NCBI GenBank assembly: GCA_026400435.1
Contig: JAPLOZ010000104.1
Span: forward strand, 1-47,423
Source of the DNA: Hyphomicrobiales bacterium
GTDB taxonomy: Bacteria; Pseudomonadota; Alphaproteobacteria; Rhizobiales; Rhizobiaceae
Reading direction: 5' to 3'
DNA: 47,423 nt
The notes beneath the pieces are model-generated. The model was not told the origin of the DNA. It saw only the letters and a list, made by a program, of their open reading frames with translations, and did no database searches. The translations under genes and the position numbers were made by a program. Positions 35,125 to 43,580 of the stretch are shown in pieces (the first letter of the stretch is position 1; every line of letters begins with the position of its first letter).

Positions 35125-35140
35125 TAAACAAGGTGTTAAC
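35125..35140 (-). promoter_or_regulatory. CtrA-like box upstream of the podJ-like gene
   Basis: Read on the plus strand the site is TAAA-N7-TTAAC, one mismatch from the CtrA consensus TTAA-N7-TTAA(C). It is 177 bp upstream of the start, with GANTC (CcrM) sites at 34991-34995 and 35011-35015 between it and the gene. In Caulobacter podJ expression is cell-cycle controlled, so a CtrA/GcrA/CcrM input is reasonable here, but short A/T motifs can occur by chance. Confidence 0.4.
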
Positions 35141-35285
35141 CGCGTTTACGATTTGGCAAACTTCGTAAAAAATTTGCTTTTTGCAGCCGTTCGACCCGTT
35201 ATTCCGGCTCAACAGCCCGCATCAAACTGCCGCATCTCCATACAACTTGCGCGCGCTTGCATCCCAAAACTCGCGGAACTATATG

Positions 35286-35307
35286 CTGACCTTAACGTAA
35301 GCTGGCG
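35286..35307. promoter_or_regulatory. Degenerate MerR operator upstream of merR
   Basis: The 22-bp stretch CTGACCTTAACGTAAGCTGGCG matches the centre of the perfect palindrome at 35964-35993 at 12 of 22 positions, including the TGAC...CGTAA core. It lies about 100 bp upstream of the merR start and may allow autoregulation. Written in parts: CTGACCTTAA, then CGTAAGCTGGCG. Confidence 0.35.
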
Positions 35308-35409
35308 TTTCGGTGTCGGCTGGCGAAGCATTAGTCGAAACCACGGCCGGAAAGCCAACCCCGTCGCATCCGGCCAGGCGCTCTAGCAGCGCCGCAAAGG
35401 GGAATGTCA

Positions 35410-35874
35410 ATGACGATGACTTTTAATCAGGCCGGCGACGCCGTGCCGGTAAACGACGACGCCGTTCCGGGAATTCAGGAAGACTATACCCGGATCGGCG
35501 AAATGGCGAAGATGTTCAGTGTCACGCTGCGCACGCTTCGCTTTTACGAGGACAAGGGGCTGCTGAGCCCCAAGCGCGACGGCTCTACACGTCTCTACAC
35601 CCGCCGCGACCGGGCGCGTCTGAAACTCATCCTGCTTGGACGCAAGGTGGGCTTCTCGCTGCGCGACGTTAAGCAGATCATGGATCTCTACGATCCGAAG
35701 GGCGCCAACACCAAGCAGCTGCGCCTTACGCTCGACAAGTCGGACAAGCAGTTGGGCCGCCTCAAGAAGCAGCGCTTGGCTCTAGACGAGGCGATCACCG
35801 AACTTTCGGATTTGATGGCCATCGTCCGCAACATGCTTGACGATCGCACCCAGCCGGCGGCAGTCGCCAGCTAG
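35410..35874 (+). CDS. MerR-family regulator of the adjacent beta-oxidation operon
   Basis: The 154-residue protein has a MerR winged helix-turn-helix at about residues 30-98 (YTRIGEMAKMFSVTLRTLRFYEDKGLLSP, seen as IGEMAKMF, TLRTLRFYE, GLLSPKR). A dimerising coiled coil follows (LDKSDKQLGRLKKQRLALDEA). There are no metal-binding cysteines, so it is not a metal or redox sensor. The first 27 residues are acidic and unstructured. ATG 35404 is only one base from the AGGGG ribosome-binding site, while ATG 35410 is at 7 nt, so I use 35410. It resembles LiuR-type MerR regulators of acyl-CoA and branched-chain catabolism. The perfect palindrome before the next gene is its likely target. Confidence 0.88.
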   Translation: MTMTFNQAGDAVPVNDDAVPGIQEDYTRIGEMAKMFSVTLRTLRFYEDKGLLSPKRDGSTRLYTRRDRARLKLILLGRKVGFSLRDVKQIMDLYDPKGANTKQLRLTLDKSDKQLGRLKKQRLALDEAITELSDLMAIVRNMLDDRTQPAAVAS

Positions 35875-35963
35875 TAGTCCTTTTGTCAGCGCGGATCGAA
35901 CGCCCGTGGACCGGTTCCGGTCCGCGGGCGCCTTTGTTGCGCAGCGGAGAATTTCGTCGGCGC

Positions 35964-35995
35964 AATATTGACGTTTGCGTAAACGTCAATATTTT
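35964..35995 (+). promoter_or_regulatory. Promoter covered by a perfect 30-bp palindrome (MerR operator)
   Basis: AATATTGACGTTT (35964-35976) and AAACGTCAATATT (35981-35993) are perfect inverted arms of 13 bp around GCGT. Overlaid on it is a sigma-70-like promoter: TTGACG (35968-35973), 16-bp spacer, TATTTT (35990-35995). The first acyl-CoA dehydrogenase starts 80 bp downstream. A 16-bp spacer with the operator across both hexamers fits repression better than classical MerR activation, which uses 19-20 bp spacers. The upstream merR product is the obvious binder. Confidence 0.7.
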
Positions 35996-36074
35996 AGGGT
36001 GACGTTCCCGAGGCGGCCGGGATAGCCTGTCGAAGGCAGTTTGGTCCGCTGCGAAGATCGTCCTGGGAGGAACT

Positions 36075-37862
36075 ATGCCGACCTACACGGCGCCGGTGCG
36101 CGACACGCTTTTCGTGCTCAAGGAAGTATTGGGATACGACCGCTACTCCAATCTCCCCGGATTCGCCGACGCGTCGCCCGATGTGCTTGAGGCGATCCTG
36201 GCCGAGAGCGCGAAACTCACCGAGAACGTCATCCAGCCGACCAACCGCGCAGGCGATCTGGAAGGCTGCGTCCGCCACGACGACGGGCGGGTGACGACGC
36301 CCAAAACCTTCAGGCAGGCTTTCGACGAATATCGCCAGGGTGGCTGGATGGGTCTTGCCGCACCCCAGGAATACGGCGGGCAGGGACTGCCTTACGCCGT
36401 CCACAACGCGGTGTCGGAATACATGATTTCCGGCAACATGGCGCTGCTGATGTATGCTGGCCTGACCCAAGGCGCGATCGCCGCGATCATCACCCATGGC
36501 ACCGACGAGCAAAAACAGACCTGGCTGCCGAAGATGGTCGAAGGCGGCTGGACCGGCACCATGAATCTGACGGAGCCGCATTGCGGCACCGATCTGGGCT
36601 TGCTGCGCACCAGGGCGGTACCCGCCGATGACGGCACCTACAGGATCTCCGGCCAGAAGATATTCATCTCGGCCGGCGAGCACGACATGGCCGACAACAT
36701 CGTGCATCTGGTGCTTGCCCGCATCGATGGCGCGCCTGCGGGCACCAAGGGCATCTCGCTGTTCATCGTGCCGAAATTCTGGCTCGACGCTTCCGGCAAT
36801 CCGGGAACCCGCAACGCGGTCTCTTGCGGCTCGATCGAGGAGAAGATGGGCATTCATGGCAACGCCACATGCGTCATGAACTATGACGAAGCGACGGGCA
36901 CCCTGCTTGGCGAGGCGAATGGCGGGCTGAAGGCGATGTTCACGATGATGAACGAGGCGAGGCTCGGCGTCGGCCTGCAGGGGCTGGCGGTAGGCGAGGC
37001 CGCCTATCAGGGCGCCGTCGCCTACGCGAAGGATCGCCTGCAGGGCCGCTCGCTGTCCGGCCCCAAGGCGCCCGACAAGAAGGCCGATCCGATCATCGTC
37101 CATCCGGACGTGCGCCGCATCCTCATGACCATCAAATCGTTCAACGAGGCCGGCCGCGCGCTCGCCTTGTGGACGGCGCTCAAATCCGACATCGCGCACC
37201 GATCGCCTGACGAGAAGGACCGCCAGGAGGCGGACGACCTGCTCGGGCTTATGACGCCGATCGTCAAAGGTGTGCTCACCGACAAGGGTTTCGACCACGC
37301 GGTCATGGCGCAGCAGGTTTTTGGCGGCCACGGCTACATTGAAGAACACGGCATGAGCCAGTTCGTTCGCGATGCGCGCATCGCCATGATCTACGAGGGC
37401 GCCAACGGCATCCAGGCGCTTGACCTCGTTGGCCGCAAGCTACCGATGCATGGCGGTCGCGCCGTGCAGGCCTTCTTCAAGGAAGTCGGCGATTTCTGCG
37501 ACGAGAACCGCGCCATCGAGACCATGGCGCCGTTTACCAAGGCGTTGAAGAAGGGGCTCAACGATCTGCAGGCGGCGACGATGTGGCTGGTGCAAAACGC
37601 GATGGCGAAGCCCGAAAACGCCGGCGCCGCATCGACCGACTACATGCATCTGTTCGGTCTGGTTGCGCTCGGCTACATGTGGGGGCAGATGGTGAAAGTC
37701 GCGCACGAAAATCTAGCCGACGGGGCCGACCCGTTCTACGCAACCAAGCTCGTCACCGGGCGCTATTTCATGGAGCGCGTCATGCCGGAGACCGCCGCGC
37801 ACCTCGCGCGGATCTCGACTGGCGCCGACACCATGATGGCGTTGCCGGCGGAGGCGTTTTGA
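36075..37862 (+). CDS. Acyl-CoA dehydrogenase with C-terminal extension (DmdC/FadE-like)
   Basis: The 595-residue flavoprotein does the first step of beta-oxidation, acyl-CoA to trans-enoyl-CoA. Family blocks are LAAPQEYGGQGLP, MNLTEPHCGTDLG (FAD/substrate), KIFISAGEHDM, KMGIHGNATCVMNYDEA, QVFGGHGYIEEHG and the catalytic Glu in IYEGANGIQALDLVG. A C-terminal extension of about 130 residues marks the longer branch that includes 3-methylmercaptopropionyl-CoA dehydrogenase DmdC as well as many medium/long-chain enzymes. ATG 36075 has GGGAGGA 4 nt upstream. It is the first gene of the MerR-controlled operon. The chain-length preference cannot be told. Confidence 0.92.
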   Translation: MPTYTAPVRDTLFVLKEVLGYDRYSNLPGFADASPDVLEAILAESAKLTENVIQPTNRAGDLEGCVRHDDGRVTTPKTFRQAFDEYRQGGWMGLAAPQEYGGQGLPYAVHNAVSEYMISGNMALLMYAGLTQGAIAAIITHGTDEQKQTWLPKMVEGGWTGTMNLTEPHCGTDLGLLRTRAVPADDGTYRISGQKIFISAGEHDMADNIVHLVLARIDGAPAGTKGISLFIVPKFWLDASGNPGTRNAVSCGSIEEKMGIHGNATCVMNYDEATGTLLGEANGGLKAMFTMMNEARLGVGLQGLAVGEAAYQGAVAYAKDRLQGRSLSGPKAPDKKADPIIVHPDVRRILMTIKSFNEAGRALALWTALKSDIAHRSPDEKDRQEADDLLGLMTPIVKGVLTDKGFDHAVMAQQVFGGHGYIEEHGMSQFVRDARIAMIYEGANGIQALDLVGRKLPMHGGRAVQAFFKEVGDFCDENRAIETMAPFTKALKKGLNDLQAATMWLVQNAMAKPENAGAASTDYMHLFGLVALGYMWGQMVKVAHENLADGADPFYATKLVTGRYFMERVMPETAAHLARISTGADTMMALPAEAF

Positions 37863-39028
37863 CCTCCCCCGCCGAAATTCTTGGACTTCCCGCGCCGGCC
37901 TGGCGCGACGAGGAGGTCGGCATGCTCTACGACATGGCGCATCGCTTTCTGTCGGAAGAGATAGCGCCGCGGTACGACGAATTCGAAAAGAACGAGATGG
38001 TTGACCGCTCGTGCTGGGAGAGGGCAGGTGCGGCCGGTTTGCTCTGCGCCTCCATGCCGGAAGAATACGGCGGTTCGGGCGGCAGCTTCGCGCACGAGAG
38101 CGCCATCATCGAAGCGATTGCGCATGTTGGTGTCGACGGCTTCGGCATCGGCCTGCACAACGCGATCGTGGCGCCCTACATTTTGCACTACGGTTCGCAG
38201 GAGCAAAAGAGGAATTGGCTGCCCAGGATGGCGAGCGGCGAACTGATCGGCGCCATTGCCATGACCGAGCCGGGCGCCGGCTCCGACCTGCAGGGCATCA
38301 GGACGCGCGCCCAGAAGGACGGCAACCACTACCGCATCAATGGCTCAAAAACCTTCATCACCAACGGCCAGCATGCCAACCTGATCATTGTCGTTGCCAA
38401 GACCGATCCGGAGAAGGGCGCAAAGGGCACATCCCTGTTGGTGGTCGAGACCGACGTCGCGCAAGGGTTCGAGCGCGGCCGTAACCTCGACAAGATCGGC
38501 CTCAAGGCCAACGACACGTCGGAACTGTTCTTCAACGACGTCAGAGTGCCTGCTTCCGCTCTGCTCGGCAGCGAGGAAGGTCAAGGTTTCGTCCAGTTGA
38601 TGCAGCAGTTGCCACAGGAACGGCTGACGATCGGCACCACTGGAATAGGCATGGCCGAACGGGCTCTCGCTCTCACCATTGAGTACGCCCGGGAACGCAA
38701 GGCGTTCGGCAAGGCAATCATCGATTTCCAGAACACCCAGTTCAAGCTCGCGGAGATGAAGACCGAGGCGACGATCGGCCGCGTATTCTACAACGACTGC
38801 GTGGCGCGCCATTTGAACGGCGGGCTCGACCCCACCACCGCCTCGATGGCGAAATACTGGTTGTCCGACATGCAGGGAAAAGTCGTCGACGAATGCCTTC
38901 AATTGTTCGGTGGCTATGGCTACATGAATGAATATCCGATCGCCCGCATGTTCCGCGATGCGCGGGTGCAGCGCATCTACGGCGGCACCAACGAGATCAT
39001 GAAGCTGCTGGTCGCCAGGAGCCTGTAG
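37859..39028 (+). CDS. Acyl-CoA dehydrogenase, short (about 390 residues)
   Basis: This is a second flavin acyl-CoA dehydrogenase of standard length. Blocks: LCASMPEEYGGSGG, AIAMTEPGAGSDLQGI, GSKTFITNGQHANLI, KIGLKANDTSELFFNDVRVP, FQNTQFKLAEMKTE, and QLFGGYGYMNEYPIARMFRDARVQ with the catalytic Glu in YGGTNEIMK. I take TTG 37859 as the start; it overlaps the previous stop in TTGA, with GGAGG 4 nt upstream, giving 389 residues and the usual AEILGLPAPAW N-terminus. ATG 37921 has a stronger AGGAGG at 5-6 nt and is a real alternative that would drop 20 residues. It is coupled to the first dehydrogenase. Confidence 0.9.
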   Translation: MTSPAEILGLPAPAWRDEEVGMLYDMAHRFLSEEIAPRYDEFEKNEMVDRSCWERAGAAGLLCASMPEEYGGSGGSFAHESAIIEAIAHVGVDGFGIGLHNAIVAPYILHYGSQEQKRNWLPRMASGELIGAIAMTEPGAGSDLQGIRTRAQKDGNHYRINGSKTFITNGQHANLIIVVAKTDPEKGAKGTSLLVVETDVAQGFERGRNLDKIGLKANDTSELFFNDVRVPASALLGSEEGQGFVQLMQQLPQERLTIGTTGIGMAERALALTIEYARERKAFGKAIIDFQNTQFKLAEMKTEATIGRVFYNDCVARHLNGGLDPTTASMAKYWLSDMQGKVVDECLQLFGGYGYMNEYPIARMFRDARVQRIYGGTNEIMKLLVARSL

Positions 39029-39056
39029 GTGGTTTGATGCGGCATCGCCGAGGCTG

Positions 39057-39120
39057 GTGAATGGTGAATGGTAAAATGGTCAATGGTAGGGACGTGGCGC
39101 TGCGGCGAATGACCATTCAC
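39057..39120. repeat. Short GTGAATGGT repeats with an inverted copy
   Basis: GTGAATGGT occurs at 39057-39065 and again, overlapping by two bases, at 39064-39072. ATGGT-type variants follow at 39075-39088, and the inverted copy ACCATTCAC is at 39112-39120. The block lies in the 141-bp gap between the second dehydrogenase and the thiolase. It can fold into a stem-loop that might trim or attenuate the operon transcript. The dispersed nature of such AATGG repeats in rhizobia is from memory. Confidence 0.5.
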
Positions 39121-39169
39121 TGTTTCTCCAAGGCGACGTCGCCTGAACTGTAATCGCAGGAGAAGAAAA

Positions 39170-40378
39170 ATGGCCGAAGCCTATGTCTATGACGCCGTGC
39201 GCACGCCGCGCGGGCGCGGCAAGAAGGACGGCGCGCTGCACGAGGTGCCAGCGGTCAGGCTCGGCGCGAAAGTGCTGGAGGCGCTGCGCGACCGCAACTG
39301 CCTCGATACGTCCGCGGTCGACGACATCATCTTCGGTTGCGTCGATCCGGTCGGCGAAGCGGGCGCCGTGATCCCGCGCGCGGCGGCCTTCGAGGCGGGC
39401 TACAGCGACAAGGCGCCGGGCATGCAGATATCGCGCTTCTGCGCATCCGGGCTCGACGCAATCAATTTCGGCGCGGCCAAGATCGTGCAGGGCGCAGACG
39501 ACATCGTGATCGCCGGCGGCGTCGAGTCCATGAGCCGCGTCGGCATGGGCATGTCCGGCGGCGCCTGGTTCATGGACCCGTCGGTCGGCCTGCCAGGCTG
39601 GTTCGTCCCGCAGGGCATCTCGGCCGACCTCATCGCCACCAAATACGGCTTCAGCCGGGACGATGTCGATGCCTACGCGGTGGAGAGCCAGAAGCGTGCG
39701 GCCAAGGCATGGGACAAGGGCTACTTCAAGAACTCCGTCATCCCGATCAAGGACCAGAACGGCCTTACGATCCTGGATCGCGACGAGCACATGCGCCCGA
39801 CGACCGACATGCAATCGCTGGCCGCGCTCAATCCGTCCTTCGTCATGCCTGGCGAGATGGGCGGCTTCGATGCGGTGGCGGTGCAGAAGCATCCGGAAAT
39901 CGAGGAGGTCAACCACGTCCACCATGCCGGCAATTCGTCTGGCATCGTCGATGGAGCGGCCGGCGTGCTGCTTGGCTCGAAGAAAGCCGGCAAGATGCTT
40001 GGCCTGAAGCCGCGCGCCAGGATCCGCACCTTCGCCAACATCGGCTCCGAGCCGGTGCTGATGCTGACCGGCCCGGTCGACGTGACCGAGAAGCTGCTCA
40101 AGCGCGCAAAGATGAAGCTGTCGGACATCGACCTGTTCGAGTTGAACGAGGCGTTCGCGTCCGTGGTGCTGCGCTACATGCAGGCGTTCGACATCGCGCA
40201 CGACAAGATCAACGTCAATGGCGGCGCTATCGCCATGGGCCATCCGCTCGGCGCGACCGGCGCTATGATCCTGGGCACCGTGCTTGACGAACTGGAGCGC
40301 CGCGATCTCAACACGGCGCTCGTAACGCTCTGCATCGGCGCGGGCATGGGCACCGCGACCATCATCGAGCGGGTGTGA
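39170..40378 (+). CDS. fadA: Acetyl-CoA C-acyltransferase (3-ketoacyl-CoA thiolase)
   Basis: This enzyme performs the thiolytic last step of beta-oxidation. The 402-residue protein has the acyl-accepting Cys91 ([14 protein letters not shown]), the C-terminal His358 ([16 protein letters not shown]) and the proton-transfer Cys388 ([15 protein letters not shown]). [14 protein letters not shown] is another family block. ATG 39170 has AGGAG 6 nt upstream. It is followed at 3 bp by the cupin gene and then by the FadB-type gene. Thiolase assignment is firm; whether it prefers acetoacetyl-CoA or longer chains is not shown by sequence, but the operon supports beta-oxidation. Confidence 0.93.
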   Translation: MAEAYVYDAVRTPRGRGKKDGALHEVPAVRLGAKVLEALRDRNCLDTSAVDDIIFGCVDPVGEAGAVIPRAAAFEAGYSDKAPGMQISRFCASGLDAINFGAAKIVQGADDIVIAGGVESMSRVGMGMSGGAWFMDPSVGLPGWFVPQGISADLIATKYGFSRDDVDAYAVESQKRAAKAWDKGYFKNSVIPIKDQNGLTILDRDEHMRPTTDMQSLAALNPSFVMPGEMGGFDAVAVQKHPEIEEVNHVHHAGNSSGIVDGAAGVLLGSKKAGKMLGLKPRARIRTFANIGSEPVLMLTGPVDVTEKLLKRAKMKLSDIDLFELNEAFASVVLRYMQAFDIAHDKINVNGGAIAMGHPLGATGAMILGTVLDELERRDLNTALVTLCIGAGMGTATIIERV

Positions 40379-40381
40379 AGC

Positions 40382-40843
40382 ATGCCGAAGATCGACATTG
40401 ACACGGTGCCTGCCCGCACCGGAACGGGCTATCCCAAGCAGTTTGCGGCAATTGCCGAAGGACGCTCGCGCAGGCGTCTGGGCGATGCCGCGGGTCTGGA
40501 TCAGTTCGGGGTCAACCTGACGACGCTGGCCCCCGGCGCCGGTACCGCGCATCGTCACTGGCATCACAACGAGGACGAGTTCGTCTTTGTCCTGGCGGGG
40601 GAGGCGACGCTGATCGAGGATGCAGGCGAAACGATCCTGCGTGCCGGCGATGCGGCCGGGTTCAAGGCGGGCGTGGCGAATGCACATCAGATCATGAACA
40701 AGAGTTTCGGCGACGTGGTGCTGCTGGAGATCGGCACGCGCGCCGCGGCCGATCGAGGCGTGTTCCCGGACATCGATCTCGGTTTCGTCAAGGATGCAGG
40801 CGGTTCCCGTTTCACGCACGCCACAGGCGAGCCGTTCGAATAA
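40382..40843 (+). CDS. Cupin-domain protein inside the beta-oxidation operon
   Basis: The 153-residue protein is a single-domain cupin. Motif 1 is [21 protein letters not shown] (seen as [14 protein letters not shown], metal-binding His and Glu), and motif 2 is [20 protein letters not shown] with a His. The metal ligands look intact, so it may be an enzyme or a small-molecule binder. It sits 3 bp after the thiolase stop and 25 bp before the fadB-type start, on the same strand. The reaction is unknown; many such cupins are annotated only as cupin family proteins. Confidence 0.85.
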   Translation: MPKIDIDTVPARTGTGYPKQFAAIAEGRSRRRLGDAAGLDQFGVNLTTLAPGAGTAHRHWHHNEDEFVFVLAGEATLIEDAGETILRAGDAAGFKAGVANAHQIMNKSFGDVVLLEIGTRAAADRGVFPDIDLGFVKDAGGSRFTHATGEPFE

Positions 40844-40868
40844 CGGCCAAGAAGCACAGGATGCGATC

Positions 40869-43088
40869 ATGACCTACAAAAACTTCACGGTCGAGAACGA
40901 CGCCGACGGCATCGCGCTGGTCACCTGGGACATGCCCGACCGGTCCATGAACGTCTTCACCGAGGAGGTGATGGACGAACTTGAAGAGATCATCGATGAG
41001 GTCGTTGCCGAGGCAGGCGTCAAGGGCGCCGTCATCACATCGGGCAAGGAGAGTTTCTCCGGCGGCGCGGACCTCGGCATGCTGCAGAAGATGCTCGGCA
41101 TCTTCCATGCCGAGAAGGCAAGGAATCCGCACAAGGCGACGCAACTGCTGTTCGACGGGGCAGGCCGTATGGGCTGGCTGTGGCGCAAGCTGGAAACGTC
41201 CGGAAAGCCGTGGGTGGCGGCGATCAACGGCACCTGCATGGGTGGAGCCTTCGAGCTTGCGCTGGCCTGCCACGGCCGCGTCGCCGCTGACAGCGACAAG
41301 GTGAAGATGGCGCTGCCCGAGGTCAAGGTAGGCATCTTCCCTGGCGCCGGCGGCACGCAGCGCGTGCCGCGCCTGACCGACCAGCAGCAGGCATTGCAGA
41401 TGCTGACGTCGGGCCAGCAGCTCTCGCCGCAGAAGGCAAAGGCCATGGGCCTGATCCACGAGATCGCCGCTCCCGAAAAGCTGGTGGAGACGGCCAAGGC
41501 GATGATCAGGAACGGGTTGAAGCCGGTCGCGCCCTGGGACGAGAAGGGCTTCAAGCTGCCGGGCGGTCCTATCTATTCGGCGGCGGGCGCCAATCTCTGG
41601 CCGCCGGCAATCGCCATCCTGCGCCGCGAAACCTATGGCAACTATCCCGCGGCAAGCGCGATCCTGAAATGCGTCTATGAAGGGCTGCTGGTGCCCTTCG
41701 ACACGGCGCTGCGCATCGAGCAGCGCTACTTCACCGAAATCATGCAGACGAAGGAGGCGGCTGCGATGATCCGTTCGCTCTTCGTCTCCCTGCAGGAATT
41801 GAACAAGGGCGCCCGTCGTCCGGCCGGTTTGCCCGACACGAAGTTCACCAAGATCGGCGTCATCGGCGCCGGCTTCATGGGCGCCGGCATCGCCTATGTG
41901 ACCGCCAGGGCCGGCATCCCGGTCGTGCTCATCGACCGCGACATCGAAGCAGCCGAGAAGGGCAAGGCGCATTCGGACGGCCTCATCACCGACGCGGTGA
42001 AGAAGGGCCGTGCAAAGCCGGAGGAAAAGGAAAAGCTGCTGTCGCTGATCACGCCGTCGGCCGACTATGCCGACCTCGCCGGCGCCGACCTCGTCATCGA
42101 GGCGGTGTTCGAGGATTCCGCCGTCAAGAAGACGGCCACTGAGAAGGCCGAGGCCGCGCTTGGAGCGGGTGCTGTATTCGCTTCCAACACCTCGACAATC
42201 CCGATCACCTCGCTGGCGAAGAATTCGGCGCGGCCCAACGATTTCATCGGCATCCATTTCTTCTCGCCGGTCGACCGCATGATGCTGGTCGAGATCATTT
42301 TGGGCAAGAAGACCGGCGACAAGGCGCTGGCGACCGCGATCGACTATGTGCGGGCCATCAAGAAGACGCCAGTGGTCGTCAACGACACGCGCGGCTTCTA
42401 CGTCAACCGCTGCGTGCTGCGCTACATGTCGGAAGCCTACAAGATGCTGATCGAGGGCGTGCCGGCGGCGATGATCGAGAATGCCGCGAAAGCGGCTGGC
42501 ATGCCGGTCGGGCCGCTCGCGCTGACCGACGAGACGGCGGTCGACCTGGCGCAGAAGATCATGAAGCAGACGGCGCGCGATCTGGGCGACAAGGCAGTCG
42601 ATCCCGAGCAGATGAAGCTCATCGACACGCTGGTCGACGGCCATGGCCGCTTCGGCCGCAAGAACGGCAAGGGATTTTACGACTATCCGCCCAAGCCCGC
42701 GAAGAAGAAGCTCTGGCCTGGACTGAAGGATCTATACCCGCAGAAGCGCGCCGAGGACGTCGACTATGAAGAACTCAAGCGGCGCCTCCTCGTCACCATC
42801 GCGCTGGAGGCCGCGCGTGTCATGGAGGAGGGCATCGTCACCGACCCGCGCGAGGCGGATGTCGGCTCGATCCTCGCCTTCGGCTTCGCACCCTACACGG
42901 GCGGCGCGCTGTCCTACATCGACGGCATCGGCGCGGCGGAGTTCGTCAAGGTCGCCAAGGGGCTGCAGAAGAAGTACGGCGCCGAGTTCAAGCCGCCGCG
43001 GCTGTTGATCGACATGGCGGCGAAGGGCGAGACGTTCTACCAGCGGTTTGACCCGTATGCGAAGGACGGCGAGAAGCAGGCGGCGTGA
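40869..43088 (+). CDS. fadJ: 3-hydroxyacyl-CoA dehydrogenase / enoyl-CoA hydratase fusion (FadB/FadJ type)
   Basis: This 739-residue bifunctional enzyme performs the two middle steps of beta-oxidation. The N-terminal crotonase domain (about 1-300) has GTCMGGAFELALACHGRV and LPEVKVGIFPGAGGTQR, carrying the two catalytic Glu residues. The NAD-binding hydroxyacyl-CoA dehydrogenase domain begins at KIGVIGAGFMGAGIAYVTA. Its catalytic His is in GIHFFSPVDRMMLVEII, and the C-terminal 3HCDH domains end with FGFAPYTGGALSYID. The frame extends to 40794, but ATG 40869 has AGGA 7 nt upstream. It is the last gene of the MerR-controlled operon and converges with the DUF2019 gene. The symbol marks the family, not a proven ortholog. 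Confidence 0.92.
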   Translation: MTYKNFTVENDADGIALVTWDMPDRSMNVFTEEVMDELEEIIDEVVAEAGVKGAVITSGKESFSGGADLGMLQKMLGIFHAEKARNPHKATQLLFDGAGRMGWLWRKLETSGKPWVAAINGTCMGGAFELALACHGRVAADSDKVKMALPEVKVGIFPGAGGTQRVPRLTDQQQALQMLTSGQQLSPQKAKAMGLIHEIAAPEKLVETAKAMIRNGLKPVAPWDEKGFKLPGGPIYSAAGANLWPPAIAILRRETYGNYPAASAILKCVYEGLLVPFDTALRIEQRYFTEIMQTKEAAAMIRSLFVSLQELNKGARRPAGLPDTKFTKIGVIGAGFMGAGIAYVTARAGIPVVLIDRDIEAAEKGKAHSDGLITDAVKKGRAKPEEKEKLLSLITPSADYADLAGADLVIEAVFEDSAVKKTATEKAEAALGAGAVFASNTSTIPITSLAKNSARPNDFIGIHFFSPVDRMMLVEIILGKKTGDKALATAIDYVRAIKKTPVVVNDTRGFYVNRCVLRYMSEAYKMLIEGVPAAMIENAAKAAGMPVGPLALTDETAVDLAQKIMKQTARDLGDKAVDPEQMKLIDTLVDGHGRFGRKNGKGFYDYPPKPAKKKLWPGLKDLYPQKRAEDVDYEELKRRLLVTIALEAARVMEEGIVTDPREADVGSILAFGFAPYTGGALSYIDGIGAAEFVKVAKGLQKKYGAEFKPPRLLIDMAAKGETFYQRFDPYAKDGEKQAA

Positions 43089-43115
43089 GCGGCCGCGATT
43101 CAGCGCCGGTAAGCA

Positions 43116-43580
43116 TCATCGGGACATCTGTGTTGGGTCCGACTGCGCGGCTTCAACCATCCGGGCTCGATGCAGTTCCAGGCGCTCCTTGCGCGTGGCG
43201 GGGATCCACGGGTCATCGAGCAGCGCTGAAGTACCTTCGGCGATACGGTCAAGGGAGAGGCGAGCGTTCGCAGCCTGCGGCATCCGACGAGACGCGGCGA
43301 TCTCCTCCAGGACCGCACGCGCCGCCACCGGATTAAGCGCATAAGTCGACTGCGCTGCGTTCAATCTCACCTGCATGTTGGAATGTCCGTAGAGCCCAAA
43401 CAGCGACCGGCGCTGGTCGCCTGGGCGGGACCTCAACTCGTTCACCACGGCCATTTCTTTGTCGAAGAGTCGATTGAAGCGCGCGGTTTCAGAAAAGTCC
43501 ATCGCCTCAGACTCGGCTATGCCGATCTCGGCAAAAAGTTCCACCAGCGCGTCGGTAGTCATTCCTGCAACTTTTTTCAC
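43116..43580 (-). CDS. DUF2019 protein, possible immunity partner of the upstream toxin-like gene
   Basis: The 154-residue helical protein matches what I recall of DUF2019, a HEAT/ARM-like family. A leading helix pair (TTDALVELFAEIGIAESEA), then RFNRLFDKEMAVVNELRSRPGDQRRSLFGL (read in parts: ARFNRLFDKEM, ELRSRPGDQRRSL), then LYGHSNMQVRLNAAQSTYAL. The start GTG 43578-43580 overlaps the stop of the toxin-like gene as GTGA, with GAGG about 8 nt upstream. ATG at 43562 is an alternative. The tight coupling downstream of a toxin-like gene is what one sees for immunity genes, but no experiment is implied. Codon use and GC are lower than in the neighbours. Confidence 0.65.
   Translation of the reverse strand: MKKVAGMTTDALVELFAEIGIAESEAMDFSETARFNRLFDKEMAVVNELRSRPGDQRRSLFGLYGHSNMQVRLNAAQSTYALNPVAARAVLEEIAASRRMPQAANARLSLDRIAEGTSALLDDPWIPATRKERLELHRARMVEAAQSDPTQMSR

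Larger units (their letters stand above)
34949..35409. other. 461-bp divergent intergenic region between podJ-like and merR genes
   Basis: No convincing gene lies here; frames crossing it are shadows of the podJ-like gene. It is clearly more A/T-rich than its surroundings from about 35110 to 35300. It holds two GANTC methylation sites (34991-34995, 35011-35015), a CtrA-like box (35125-35140), an A/T block CGTAAAAAATTTGC around 35166 and a degenerate MerR-type dyad (35286-35307). These fit two divergent promoters. Confidence 0.6.

Noticed and set aside
31040-35386. Plus-strand open frames of over 500 codons opposite the podJ-like gene
   Set aside because: Antisense shadows; no motif, and the minus frame has coiled coil, membrane helix and SEL1 repeats.
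39080-42644. Two minus-strand open frames of about 600 codons opposite thiolase and fadB-type genes
   Set aside because: Long antisense frames from strong third-position GC; the composition is typical of shadows and the plus-strand enzymes are certain.
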